A program made the position numbers and the translations under genes. The notes below the pieces were generated by a model. That model searched no databases, had not been told where the DNA came from, and saw only the letters and a list, made by a program, of their open reading frames with translations. Positions 51,263 through 60,572 of a stretch of 64,000 nt of DNA are shown here, in pieces. This DNA is from Rhodospirillales bacterium (GTDB taxonomy: Bacteria > Pseudomonadota > Alphaproteobacteria > TMED109): the NCBI GenBank assembly GCA_028824295.1, contig JAPPED010000013.1, forward strand, positions 1 to 64,000, written 5' to 3'. Position 1 is the first letter of the stretch; every line of letters begins with the position of its first letter.

Positions 51263-52210
51263 GTGCAACCCGCCTATTCGGTCATCTTCTTCACGTCGGC
51301 ATCGGGGATGGGCTACGGCCTCCTGATCCTGCTGGGCGTCCTGACTCCGGCAGAGATGAGTCCGACCGACCGCGCATTTGGCCTGGTCTCCCTGGGCATT
51401 GCCCTCGGCGCCGTCACCTTCGGGCTCGTCTCGTCGATGTGGCACCTTGGCCACCCGGAGCGCGTGCTCCTCGCCTACACGCAATGGCGGTCGAGCTGGC
51501 TCTCCCGCGAGGGCGCGCTGGCGACCATGACCTACGTGCCGGCCGGGTTGTTCGCGATCGGTTGGGTAGGCTTCGGCGAGGTTGCCGGCTTCTGGGGTGT
51601 CTGCGGGCTCATGGCCGCCGCCCTGGCCGGCCTCACGGTCTATTCCACGGGCATGATCTACGCGTCGCTGCGGCCGATTGCTGCCTGGTGCAACCGGTGG
51701 GTCGTTCCGGTCTACCTCTCGCTCGCCCTCTTCACCGGCGCGCTTTGGCTCAATGCAACCCGCCTGCTCTTCGGCCAACCGGGCGCCGATGCCTCTCTGG
51801 TGGTGGTGGTGACGCTGCTGCTGTCGGTCTACCTCAAGTGGGCGTACTGGCGCTTTCTGGATGGCGCACGGGCCGATTCAACGCCCGAAACCGCAACCGG
51901 GCTGGGCTCGATCGGCAAGGTGCGCCTGCTGGATCCGCCGCGGACCCAGACGACCTACGTGACTCAGGAGATGGGCTACCGGGTCGCCCGCAGGCACGCG
52001 GCGAAGCTCAGGCGCTACGCGTCCGTGCTCCTGTTCGCACTGCCGTTCATGCTCACCCTGGCGACGGCGGCGACCAGCTCCTGGGTCGCGGCAGGCGCCG
52101 CCGTCGCCGCCGCTCTCTCGGGGTCGGTGGGGGTGGTCATCGAACGCTGGCTGTTCTTCGCGGAGGCAAAGCACGTCGTGACCCTCTATCACGGAGCCGA
52201 AGCTGCGTGA
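51263..52210 (+). CDS. soeC: Sulfite:quinone oxidoreductase membrane anchor (SoeC/DmsC-like)
   Basis: A 315-residue integral membrane protein with about eight hydrophobic helices. It opens PAYSVIFFTSASGMGYGLLILLGVL and retains SSMWHLGHPERVLLAYTQWRSS, the DmsC-family segment near the quinone site. GTG 51263 lies ten bases after the soeB stop; the frame is open upstream inside soeB but without similarity. It anchors SoeAB on the cytoplasmic face and reduces quinone. Confidence 0.9.
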   Translation: MQPAYSVIFFTSASGMGYGLLILLGVLTPAEMSPTDRAFGLVSLGIALGAVTFGLVSSMWHLGHPERVLLAYTQWRSSWLSREGALATMTYVPAGLFAIGWVGFGEVAGFWGVCGLMAAALAGLTVYSTGMIYASLRPIAAWCNRWVVPVYLSLALFTGALWLNATRLLFGQPGADASLVVVVTLLLSVYLKWAYWRFLDGARADSTPETATGLGSIGKVRLLDPPRTQTTYVTQEMGYRVARRHAAKLRRYASVLLFALPFMLTLATAATSSWVAAGAAVAAALSGSVGVVIERWLFFAEAKHVVTLYHGAEAA

Positions 52211-52320
52211 GGCGGTCCTGCGCGATGGAACCCCGGTGCACGGGGCGCTGAACCAGCCGGCCCCCGGGTCAGGCAGCCGCGCCGCCGCCATCCGATGACC
52301 GACGGCGAAACACCGGTCCG

Positions 52321-53205
52321 CTAGCCGGCATCCCGGTGCTGGTCGGTGACGCCGTGGCCGCTGTCGTACCCGCTGGGTTGAGCCGGCCGCCAGCCCGCTA
52401 GGTGGTCGTCCTGCGGCCGGAAGATCTCTACGCCCAGCGGATGGCAGATGGCGCGGCCACTCGAATGACCAACGCCGCAATCACCGCCGGGGCAGGTGGA
52501 TAGCGCGGCCAACAGGTCGATCTCCGCGAACAGCTCGATGTAGTCGCCGACCCGCGCGGGGCTTGCCTTCATGAAGTACTGCTTGGTGTCGCGCCGGAAG
52601 CCGGTACACATGAACACGTTGACCACGTCGTGCACGTGCATCTCTGCCTCGCCCAGCGAGAGGCCCCGCGCCGCGGCCAGCGCTCGAGTCAGGTTCGAAT
52701 GACAGCAGTAGTGGTAGTCCGCGCGCGTCAGGAGATGGTTCGTGTAGGGATCGCAGCGCGTCCCGATGACGTCATGGACGCCTGCTCCGAACTCGTCGAT
52801 CCCGTACCAGTCAAGGGTATCGCGGGTAATTGTGGCCATCGGCCGCAGCCACGGCAGGTTGCTCCACAGGCGATCGCCGGTGCTGACGTGCGTGGCGTGG
52901 AGTGCCCGCGTCTTCCCGCTGTAGAAGCGTTCCGACAGGTCATCCGCGTTCCACAGGTTCAAGTCGCCCACCTGCGGGCCGTCCACGGCGATGATGCGGA
53001 AAAGGTGGCCGGCCGGCACGCGGAACGAGCGCGCGTCTCGAGGCGGCACGGTCAGCGCGTGCACCAGGGTCATGCCGCTGCGGACCGTCTCGTAGAACGT
53101 CCGGTCGTAGGGCGGCAGGCGGTCCAGCGGGTAGACCGTCACGGGCCTTACGGCGCGCCGCGCAGCTGCATCCGCCGGCTCGGGATGTTGCGCGGGATGC
53201 ATCAT
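52321..53205 (-). CDS. DUF1989 (urea carboxylase-associated) family protein
   Basis: A 294-residue protein with the DUF1989 pattern: ALTVPPRDARSFRVPAGHLF, VDGPQVGDLNLWNADD, WLRPMATITRDTLDWYG, HDVIGTRCDPYTN, YHYCCHSNL and the MHVHDVVNVFMCTGF segment, with TCPGGDCG near the C-terminus. Family members sit next to urea or guanidine carboxylases and aminomethyl-type enzymes elsewhere; the reaction is unproven. Here it lies 228 bases downstream of a peptide-type ABC transporter on the same strand, and may act on an imported compound. No urea carboxylase gene is nearby. Confidence 0.85.
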   Translation of the reverse strand: MMHPAQHPEPADAAARRAVRPVTVYPLDRLPPYDRTFYETVRSGMTLVHALTVPPRDARSFRVPAGHLFRIIAVDGPQVGDLNLWNADDLSERFYSGKTRALHATHVSTGDRLWSNLPWLRPMATITRDTLDWYGIDEFGAGVHDVIGTRCDPYTNHLLTRADYHYCCHSNLTRALAAARGLSLGEAEMHVHDVVNVFMCTGFRRDTKQYFMKASPARVGDYIELFAEIDLLAALSTCPGGDCGVGHSSGRAICHPLGVEIFRPQDDHLAGWRPAQPSGYDSGHGVTDQHRDAG

Positions 53206-53433
53206 CGCTTGTTCCTTCCAGCGGGGCGTTCACGCGTGCAGCCCGACCCTGAGAACCACCGATTCTCGGTGTCACAGTCGGTCCGCGACCGTGCCTCCCG
53301 CCTGCATGCCTGAAGCCATCGAACGTGTGCCGGCGGCCCGGACGGTCGGCGTCGGGGTCAGAGGATGCCTTGCCGGTCTCCAGTATGTGCGATCGCGCGT
53401 TCCGGTGCCGATGCCAGACCTGCATTCCCCGTT

Positions 53434-54222
53434 TCAGAATTCCGACGCGGCGGCCCGGTCGTAGCCCCGAGCGGCCCGGAGCAATTGCCGCGAATACGGG
53501 TGCTGCGGCGCCGCGGTCCGGAGCGCCGCCACATCGAGCGTCTCGACGACCTCGCCGGCGCGCATCACGACCAGCGCCTCGGCCATGTGGCTCACCACTG
53601 CGAGGTCGTGGCTCACCAGCACGAAGGTCAGCGCACGCTCACGTCGAAGCCGCTGCAGCAAGTTCAGGATCTCCGCCTGCACCGAAACGTCCAGGGCAGA
53701 GGTCGGCTCGTCCAGCAACACGACGTCCGGTTCGATGATCAATGCGCGGGCGATGGCGATGCGCTGCCGCTGGCCGCCAGAGAGCTGGTGCGGGTAACGG
53801 AATCGGAACGAGCCATCGAGTCCCACCGCGGTGAGCGCCTCGCCGATCCGGCTGTTGATCGAATCCAGGCCGTGGACCCGGGCGGGCTCGCCGAGGATCC
53901 GGTCAACGGTATGGCGCGGGTGGAGCGAGCCGTACGGATCCTGGAACACCATCTGCATCCGTCGACGAAGCGCGCGCGGGCGCACGGGCCTCAGCGATTC
54001 GCCGTGCATTCGCATCCGCCCGCGGACCTGCGCAGTGGGCGGCAGCACCCCGGCCAGCGCCCGCAGGACGGTGGTCTTGCCCGAACCGGATTCACCGACC
54101 AGCCCGAAGCTGCCGCCGGCCCTAACCGAGAAACCGGCGTCCCGCACCGCGCGGAACGCCCGCCTTCCCCGGCCGAACGCAACCTGCAGACCGGTGACCT
54201 CGATCGACACCGCCGGGTTCAT
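53434..54222 (-). CDS. Peptide/opine-type ABC transporter ATP-binding protein (DppF-like)
   Basis: A 262-residue ATPase with Walker A GLVGESGSGKTTVLRA, the QDPYGSLHPR segment, signature LSGGQRQRIAIARAL, Walker B VVLLDEPTSALDVSVQ and switch His in VSHDLAVV. The C-terminal oligopeptide-family tail keeps HPYSRQLLRAARG but is short. The ATG overlaps the dppD-like stop. Last gene of a dppABCDF-ordered unit; solute unknown. Confidence 0.92.
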   Translation of the reverse strand: MNPAVSIEVTGLQVAFGRGRRAFRAVRDAGFSVRAGGSFGLVGESGSGKTTVLRALAGVLPPTAQVRGRMRMHGESLRPVRPRALRRRMQMVFQDPYGSLHPRHTVDRILGEPARVHGLDSINSRIGEALTAVGLDGSFRFRYPHQLSGGQRQRIAIARALIIEPDVVLLDEPTSALDVSVQAEILNLLQRLRRERALTFVLVSHDLAVVSHMAEALVVMRAGEVVETLDVAALRTAAPQHPYSRQLLRAARGYDRAAASEF

Positions 54223-55064
54223 CGGGCCCAGGCCGGATCACGGTGCAGGGTGGGCAGCTCGGCGCCATCGCCGTCCACCCGCGGCTGACAGGCGAGGAGG
54301 CCCCGCGTGTACGGATGCCGCGCCGCATGCAGCTCGGCGGCTCCGAGGGTTTCCACGACCCGGCCCGCATACATCACAAGAACCCGGTCGCAGAACGAAG
54401 CGACCAGGTTCAGGTCGTGGCTGATGAAGATCAGCGCGGCCCCCCGGCGCGCGAGCATGTCGTCGAGGAGCGCCAGCACCTGCAGCTGGACCGTGACATC
54501 GAGGGCCGAGGTCGGCTCGTCGGCGATGATGAGGTCGGGCTCGGGCACCATCATCATCGCAATCATGACCCGCTGGCCCATGCCGCCCGAAATCTCGTGC
54601 GGCCAGGCATCGAACACGTACCGCGGCTCCCGAATCCGCACCGCCTCCAGCATCGCGAGCGCCCGGTCATGCGCTTCGCGCCGGGATACCCCGGCGTGCA
54701 CGCGAAAGGCCTCGACAATCTGCTCGCCGACCGTCATGACCGGGTTCAGCGAGAACTTGGGATCCTGCAGGATCATCGAGATCCGCCTGCCACGGAGCGC
54801 GCGCCGCTCCGCTTCGCCTGCGCGCAGGAGGTCCACGCCGTCGAAGGAGAGCTGCCGGGCGGACATGCGTCCGTTACGAGCCAAGAGGCCGAGCAGGGCG
54901 CGCCCAGTTTGCGATTTTCCCGACCCGGACTCGCCGACGATTCCCAGCTTTTCCCGGCCGAGCGTGAAGTCCACGTCCCGGACCGCGGCCACGGCCCCGC
55001 GCGGCGTGTCAAACGTCACGCTCAGTCCGTCGACGATCAGCAGCGGGTCGCGGTGCTCCTCCAC
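54219..55064 (-). CDS. Peptide/opine-type ABC transporter ATP-binding protein (DppD-like)
   Basis: A 281-residue ATPase with Walker A GIVGESGSGKSQTGRALLG, the QDPKFSLNPVMTVGEQ region, signature ISGGMGQRVMIAMMM, Walker B LIIADEPTSALDVTVQ and the FISHDLNLV switch. It starts with GTG at 55064, three bases after the permease stop. Pairs with the DppF-like ATPase to energise the BC permeases. Confidence 0.92.
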   Translation of the reverse strand: MEEHRDPLLIVDGLSVTFDTPRGAVAAVRDVDFTLGREKLGIVGESGSGKSQTGRALLGLLARNGRMSARQLSFDGVDLLRAGEAERRALRGRRISMILQDPKFSLNPVMTVGEQIVEAFRVHAGVSRREAHDRALAMLEAVRIREPRYVFDAWPHEISGGMGQRVMIAMMMVPEPDLIIADEPTSALDVTVQLQVLALLDDMLARRGAALIFISHDLNLVASFCDRVLVMYAGRVVETLGAAELHAARHPYTRGLLACQPRVDGDGAELPTLHRDPAWAR

Positions 55065-55067
55065 CGC

Positions 55068-55967
55068 CTAGTCCCTGCTCTTCGGGTCCAGCACGTCGCG
55101 GAGCCCATCGCCCAGCAAGTTGAATCCGAGGCTGACCACCAGGATCGCTAGGCCGGGAAACGCCGGCACCCACCACTGATCCAGCAGGTACTCGCGCCCG
55201 AGAGCAATCATTGCTCCCCACTCAGGGGTCGGCGGCTGCGCCCCGAGGCCGAGAAAGCCCAGACCGGCGGCCGTCAGGATGATCCCCGCCATATCGAGCG
55301 TCAGGCGCACGACCACCGAGGAGATGCACATCGGCGCCACGTGGCTCACGATGATCCGCAGGTGCGGGATGCCCTGCGAGCGGGCGGCGAGGATGAAGTC
55401 GCTCTGGCGAAGCGTGAGCGCCTCGGCCCGAGCGATCCGGGCGTAGGGCGACCAGCTCGTGAGCGCGATGGCCAGCACCGCGTTCTCGAGCCCGGGTCCA
55501 AGGGCGGCCACGAAGGCCAGCGCCAGGATCAGCCGCGGGAACGCGAGAAAGACATCGGTCAGTCGCATCAGGGCGCTGTCGACCCAGCCGCCGACGTAAC
55601 CCGCCACGACACCGATGGCGAGCCCGACCGGCACGACGATGACCGCGACCAGTCCCACAATGTAGAGCGTGATCCGGGACCCCCACATGACCCGGTCGAA
55701 GATGTCGCGGCCGAGCTCGTCGGTGCCGAACCAGTGGGCCAACCCGGGCGCGTGGAGCCGATCGCCGAGGTCAGGCGTGACGCCGGCCGAACCCGTGATC
55801 CACGGGGCGAGCAGGGCGCCGGCAACCAGCGTCGCGACGATCGCCAGACCGGCGACGGCGCTTCCGTTCTTGCGGAACACCAGCCAGGCAAGAAAGAAGC
55901 GCTGACATTGCGCCTGCCGCCGCGATTGCGGGATGTCGGTCAGGAGCCAGGCGCGAACGGCGCTCAT
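55068..55967 (-). CDS. ABC transporter permease (DppC-like)
   Basis: A 299-residue inner-membrane permease with about six helices. WFGTDELGRDIFDRVMWGSR is the DppC hallmark, and LAARSQGIPHLRIIVSHVAP is the EAA-type ATPase-docking loop. The ATG at 55967 overlaps the DppB-like stop (ATGA); the frame is open further upstream but unrelated. Confidence 0.93.
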   Translation of the reverse strand: MSAVRAWLLTDIPQSRRQAQCQRFFLAWLVFRKNGSAVAGLAIVATLVAGALLAPWITGSAGVTPDLGDRLHAPGLAHWFGTDELGRDIFDRVMWGSRITLYIVGLVAVIVVPVGLAIGVVAGYVGGWVDSALMRLTDVFLAFPRLILALAFVAALGPGLENAVLAIALTSWSPYARIARAEALTLRQSDFILAARSQGIPHLRIIVSHVAPMCISSVVVRLTLDMAGIILTAAGLGFLGLGAQPPTPEWGAMIALGREYLLDQWWVPAFPGLAILVVSLGFNLLGDGLRDVLDPKSRD

Positions 55968-57016
55968 CGCACCCTCGGGTCCACGAGGCCGTAGAGCAGA
56001 TCGGAACCCATGTTGATCGCGACGAAGCACGTCCCGACGACGATGGTGCCGCCAAGCACCGCATTCATGTCGTTGTTGAAGAGCGAACTGGTGATGTACT
56101 GCCCGATACCGGGCCAGGCGAAGACCGTCTCGGTGAGCACGGAGCCCTCGAGCAGGGAAGCGTAGGTGAGACCCACGATCGTGATCAGCTGAACCAGCAC
56201 GTTCCGAAAGGCGTGGCGCCAGATCACGGCGCTCTCCGGCACTCCCTTGACCCGCGCCGTAAGGATGTACTCCTGCCCCAGTTGCTCCAGCATGAAATGG
56301 CGGGTCATGCGGGCGAGATACGCGAACGAATGGATACCGAGAATGGCCGAGGGAAGAATGAGATGCCCGATGGCGTTGCGGAAGATGTCCCATTCACGCG
56401 CGAGGGCGGAATCCACCAGGATCAGGCCCGTCACCGGTTCCACCATGCCTTCATAGAAGATGTCGATACGTCCCGGCCCGGCCACCCAGCCCAGCTTTGC
56501 GTAGAACACGAAGAGCGCCAGCATGCCCAGCCAGAACACGGGCACGGAATAGCCGAACAGCCCGACGACACGAACCAGGTGGTCGGCCCACCGGCCCTGC
56601 CGGACTGCCGCCAGCACGCCCAGCGGCACGCCCGCGAAGACGCCGAGCAGCGTCGCGACGGTGGCGAGTTCCAGCGTGGCGGGAAAGAACCGCAGCAGGT
56701 CGTCGAGCACCGGCTGCGCTGTCATGATCGACACCCCGAGGTCGCCCGCGAAGAGCTGGCCGAGGTAGCGCAGGTACTGAACCAGCAACGGCTGGTCCAG
56801 GCCGAGTTCCCGGTAGACCGCGTCGTACACGTCCTGGTGGGCGCGATCGCCGACGATTGCCAGCACCGGGTCGGCCGGCATGACCCGGGCAATCACGAAC
56901 GTCACGGCGGTGAGACCGACGAATGTCAGGACAAGGGACAGCGCCGTGCCGGCGATTCGGCGCGGTACATGTCCGAGAAGTGAGCTCCGGCCCTGCTGCA
57001 GCTGGCTTCCGATCAT
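55964..57016 (-). CDS. ABC transporter permease (DppB-like)
   Basis: A 350-residue permease. It has VTFVIARVMPADP near the N-terminus, YRELGLDQPLLVQYLRYL, LARMTRHFMLEQLGQEYILTA leading into the docking loop ARVKGVPESAVIWRHAFRN, and FAWPGIGQYITSSLFNND near the C-terminus. ATG 57016 lies 29 bases after the binding-protein stop. Forms the channel with the DppC-like permease. Confidence 0.93.
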   Translation of the reverse strand: MIGSQLQQGRSSLLGHVPRRIAGTALSLVLTFVGLTAVTFVIARVMPADPVLAIVGDRAHQDVYDAVYRELGLDQPLLVQYLRYLGQLFAGDLGVSIMTAQPVLDDLLRFFPATLELATVATLLGVFAGVPLGVLAAVRQGRWADHLVRVVGLFGYSVPVFWLGMLALFVFYAKLGWVAGPGRIDIFYEGMVEPVTGLILVDSALAREWDIFRNAIGHLILPSAILGIHSFAYLARMTRHFMLEQLGQEYILTARVKGVPESAVIWRHAFRNVLVQLITIVGLTYASLLEGSVLTETVFAWPGIGQYITSSLFNNDMNAVLGGTIVVGTCFVAINMGSDLLYGLVDPRVR

Positions 57017-57045
57017 CGCCTCACGCGGCCCTCGAGGGTCCCCGG

Positions 57046-58635
57046 CTACTTGGTGACGTTCCGGTAGTAGACGTGGTCGAAATTCACGCCCGACATGAAG
57101 CCCTCGACGCGCCTGCGTCGCACGACCTGCTCGCTCTGCTGAAACATGATGGCGTACGGCCCCTCGGTCTGCAGGCGCTTCTGGAGTTCCAGGTACATCG
57201 CCTCGCGCGCAGCGAGATCCTGCGTGTCGCGTGCCTCGATCGTCCGCTCGTTGATCTCCTCGGACGCCCACGCGTTTCGCCAGGCGAGCACGCCGGCAAG
57301 CATCGCTTCCGGCCGGTTGTCAGGGTTGTGCGCGAAGGCGTCCGCGTTGGAATGGGGGTCCATGTAGTCCGGTGACCAGCGCGCGACGATCAGTTCGTGT
57401 TTTCGCGCTCGGTACCGGGGCCAAAGCGTCTTGCCGTCCTGCATGACGATCCGCGCATCGATCCCGGCCTCGGCGAAGGTCGCCTGGATCGACTGCGCGA
57501 TCTGCGGAAACGGCGAGCTGGTGAGCGTGTCGATCCGTACCTCGAACGGCCCGAGCTCCGCCTGGCCCAGCAGGGACCTCGCCTTCTCGATGTCGAGCTC
57601 GTACGGCGTGGCCGTGTAGCTGGCCCAGAGGCCGGCCGGCCAGAACGCCTGATGCACCGAGAACTGGCCGGCCAGGAACGAGTCCGCCATGCCCCGGTAG
57701 TCGATCGCGTGTCGTAGTGCCTGGACCACGGCCGGATTGCCGAGGACCGGATGCGATGTGTTGGCCGCCAGATAGACGATCGCGCCCTTGGGATAGCTGT
57801 CGACCGCGAGTTCAGCATGACCCGCCAGCGCCCTGATCTGGTCGGGCGTGAGGTTGCGGGCCATGTCGACGTCGCCCCGCTCCAGCAGCAGGCGCTGCGC
57901 CGACGGCTCGGGCACGTGACGCAGGAACACGCGCCGCATCGCGGGCGCCCCGTGCCGATACTCGGCATTCGCCTCGAGCGCAATAAACTCGTTGGCCTTC
58001 CAGCGCCCGAGCCAGAATGCGCCGGAACCGGCGCTGTGCGACCGCAGCCAGCCCTGGCCCAGGTCGCCGTCGGTCTCGTGCGCCAGCACGCGTTCCTTGT
58101 CGATCACCGAGGCCACGCCGGCCGAGAGCGCGTTCAGGACCAGGCCCGGTGAAAGCCGTGCGGTCACGGTGATACGCACGTGCGATCCGTCGACGATCTC
58201 GACCAAGTCCTCGACGTTCGCAGCGTTCCAGCCGAATTGGGTGAATATGAAGGCAGGAGTCTTGTTGAGCTTCACGACCCGCTCGAGCGAGAACTCGACA
58301 TCCTCCGGTCGCACCGGGTTGCCCGAGTGAAAACGGAGGCCATCCCGGATCCGGAACACGATCGTCTCCCCGTCGTCTTCGATCGCATAGCTTTCGGCGA
58401 CCCCGCCGGTCAGTTCTCGCGGGTCTTCGGGCTCGAACATCATCAGGCGGTCGTACACGTTGGCGACGATTTCACCCGCGGTGAACTCGAAGACCTCGGC
58501 CGGGTCGAGCGTGATCACGTCGCCGATGTCCTTGGCCATGACGAAGATGTTGGCCGGCGGATCTGCAAGCGCATGGCCAACTTCGAGCGCCAACCCGCCG
58601 CACAAGAGCAGGACCGTTCGGACGATGCGGCGCAT
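57046..58635 (-). CDS. ABC transporter substrate-binding protein, family 5 (DppA-like)
   Basis: A 529-residue periplasmic protein with signal peptide IVRTVLLLCGGLALEVGHALA. The family 5 pattern is DVITLDPAEVFEFTAGEIVANVYDRL in shorter pieces: LDPAEVFEF, VYDRLMMFEP, FRIRDGLRFHSGNPV (the LRxGVxFHdG motif) and the VQALRHAIDYRGMAD core. GGAG lies nine bases before ATG 58635. First gene of the transporter unit and divergent from purC. Cargo may be peptides, opines, nickel complexes or other amines. Confidence 0.92.
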   Translation of the reverse strand: MRRIVRTVLLLCGGLALEVGHALADPPANIFVMAKDIGDVITLDPAEVFEFTAGEIVANVYDRLMMFEPEDPRELTGGVAESYAIEDDGETIVFRIRDGLRFHSGNPVRPEDVEFSLERVVKLNKTPAFIFTQFGWNAANVEDLVEIVDGSHVRITVTARLSPGLVLNALSAGVASVIDKERVLAHETDGDLGQGWLRSHSAGSGAFWLGRWKANEFIALEANAEYRHGAPAMRRVFLRHVPEPSAQRLLLERGDVDMARNLTPDQIRALAGHAELAVDSYPKGAIVYLAANTSHPVLGNPAVVQALRHAIDYRGMADSFLAGQFSVHQAFWPAGLWASYTATPYELDIEKARSLLGQAELGPFEVRIDTLTSSPFPQIAQSIQATFAEAGIDARIVMQDGKTLWPRYRARKHELIVARWSPDYMDPHSNADAFAHNPDNRPEAMLAGVLAWRNAWASEEINERTIEARDTQDLAAREAMYLELQKRLQTEGPYAIMFQQSEQVVRRRRVEGFMSGVNFDHVYYRNVTK

Positions 58636-58883
58636 GAGGGTGTTCTCCCGCAGGGGTCGCCGCCCGGGGCAGCCGGCGCACCATCGCGGCAGCGCAGGGC
58701 CGGGGCCGAACCGACCGCCGGCAACGGATGGCAGTCGGCCGGAGACAGTACCGCAGAACGGTCCGTTCGTCGGCAGGGCCGTCACCTCGCGTGCTTGCCC
58801 CGGCGACACCGGGGGGCTATAGACACCATCACGCGGAGCATGGGCTGAGCACAGCAGGCCCGCCCATCCTGGAGCCCTGATCC

Positions 58884-59636
58884 ATGTCCAGACAGCGCCG
58901 TCGTCTGGTCTACGAGGGCAAGGCCAAGGCACTGTTCGAAGGCCCCGAACCCGGCACGCTCGTCCAGCATTTCAAGGACGACGCCACAGCGTTCAACAAC
59001 CAGAAACGCGGCACCATCAGCGGCAAGGGCGTCATCAACAACCGCATCTCGGCCCACCTGATGATGCGGCTTGGCGAGATGGACATCCCGAACCATTTTC
59101 TCCGGCCGCTGAACATGCGCGAACAACTGGTGCGCGAAGTCGAGATCATCCCCGTCGAAGTGGTGGTACGGAACGTCGCGGCGGGCAGCTTGAGCAAGCG
59201 CCTGGACATCAAGGAAGGCACCCCCCTGCCCCGGCCGCTGATCGAGTGGTACTTCAAGAATGACGAGCTCAATGACCCGCTGGTGCTGGACGAGCACATT
59301 CTGGCCTTTGGCTGGGCTGCCGAAGACGAGCTCGACGAGATGTTCGGCTATGCACTGCGCATCAACGACTATCTCTCTGGCCTCTTCCATGCCATCAACA
59401 TTCGCCTTATCGACATCAAGTTCGAGTTCGGACGCCATTTCAGCGACGAGGGCATGCGGATCCTGCTGGCCGACGAGATCAGCCCGGATACGTCCCGCCT
59501 CTGGGATCTGGAAACCGACGACAAGCTGGACAAGGACCGCTTTCGCCGCGATCTCGGGAAGATCGAGGAGGCCTACCAGGAGGTCGCACGCCGCCTAGGC
59601 GTGCTCCCCAAGTCCGACGGCAGCGCCGGCTCGTAA
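58884..59636 (+). CDS. purC: SAICAR synthase (phosphoribosylaminoimidazole-succinocarboxamide synthase)
   Basis: Joins aspartate to CAIR in purine synthesis. The 250-residue protein opens [16 protein letters not shown], with [55 protein letters not shown] and [14 protein letters not shown], all family landmarks. Length is normal. First gene of purC-purS-purQ-purL-bolA-grxD; ten bases separate it from purS. Confidence 0.97.
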   Translation: MSRQRRRLVYEGKAKALFEGPEPGTLVQHFKDDATAFNNQKRGTISGKGVINNRISAHLMMRLGEMDIPNHFLRPLNMREQLVREVEIIPVEVVVRNVAAGSLSKRLDIKEGTPLPRPLIEWYFKNDELNDPLVLDEHILAFGWAAEDELDEMFGYALRINDYLSGLFHAINIRLIDIKFEFGRHFSDEGMRILLADEISPDTSRLWDLETDDKLDKDRFRRDLGKIEEAYQEVARRLGVLPKSDGSAGS

Positions 59637-59646
59637 GGATTCCAGC

Positions 59647-59889
59647 ATGAAGGCCATCGTCCATGTCGTCCTGAAGAAGGACGTGCTTGATCCACAGGGG
59701 AAGGCCGTCGAAGCCGCATTGCAGACACTCGGCTTCGGAGAGGTCTCGGAGGTTCGGCAGGGCAAGTTCTTTGAAATCACGCTGGATGGTCATCAAGACG
59801 ACGCGCCGGCGCGCCTCGACAGAATGTGCGAAGAGCTGCTGGCCAATCCGGTGATCGAGGACTACCGCATTACCATTCCCGACGCATGA
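59647..59889 (+). CDS. purS: Phosphoribosylformylglycinamidine synthase subunit PurS
   Basis: An 80-residue linker subunit that bridges PurL and PurQ. It has [36 protein letters not shown] and the C-terminal [11 protein letters not shown], as in the PurS family. Its stop overlaps the purQ start (ATGA). Its presence explains the short form of PurL encoded here. Confidence 0.96.
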   Translation: MKAIVHVVLKKDVLDPQGKAVEAALQTLGFGEVSEVRQGKFFEITLDGHQDDAPARLDRMCEELLANPVIEDYRITIPDA

Positions 59890-60572
59890 AAGCGGTGGTC
59901 GTGGTGTTCCCCGGTTCGAACTGCGACCGGGACGTCGCCGTGGCCCTCGCCCGTTGCACCGGCTGCGCCCCGACCCTCGTCTGGCACGGCGCTACCAGCC
60001 TGCCTCCGTGCGACCTGGTGGTCCTGCCGGGCGGCTTCTCCTACGGCGACTACCTGCGCGCCGGCGCCATTGCCGCACATTCACCCATCATGCGATCGGT
60101 ACGGGAGGCCGCGGCACGAGGAATCGCCGTGCTCGGCATCTGCAACGGGTTCCAGATCCTCACGGAAACCAGGCTGCTGCCGGGTGCGCTGGTCCGGAAT
60201 GCGGGGCTTCGGTTCGTATGCCGGTCAGTCGATCTTCGCGTGGAAGGCGACAGCCCCTTCCTGGCCGGATTCACCCCGGGTGAGTGCATCCGCTTCCCCG
60301 TGGCGCACATGGAGGGCAACTACCAGGCGGACCCGGAAACGCTGGCCGGGCTGGAATCGGAAGGCCGAATCGTCTTGCGGTATGTCGACGCGAATGGCGG
60401 CGTAACGGAGGCCGCGAACCCCAACGGCTCAGTCGCCGGTATCGCCGGCATCACGAGTGCGAGCCGACGCATTTTCGGCCTCATGCCGCACCCGGAACGC
60501 GTCATCGGCGACGAACTCGGCGGATCGGACGGACGCAGGTTCTTCGCCGCCGTCGCGGATGCCCTGGCATGA
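59886..60572 (+). CDS. purQ: Phosphoribosylformylglycinamidine synthase glutaminase subunit PurQ
   Basis: Supplies ammonia from glutamine to PurL. The 228-residue class I amidotransferase has [35 protein letters not shown], the nucleophile Cys in [10 protein letters not shown], and the His/Glu pair in [10 protein letters not shown]. The ATG at 59886 overlaps the purS stop, and its own stop overlaps the purL start. Confidence 0.97.
   Translation: MKAVVVVFPGSNCDRDVAVALARCTGCAPTLVWHGATSLPPCDLVVLPGGFSYGDYLRAGAIAAHSPIMRSVREAAARGIAVLGICNGFQILTETRLLPGALVRNAGLRFVCRSVDLRVEGDSPFLAGFTPGECIRFPVAHMEGNYQADPETLAGLESEGRIVLRYVDANGGVTEAANPNGSVAGIAGITSASRRIFGLMPHPERVIGDELGGSDGRRFFAAVADALA

Noticed and set aside
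53206-53433. Guanidine riboswitch before the DUF1989 gene
   Set aside because: I looked for the ykkC-type conserved words and found no convincing match in either order or spacing.
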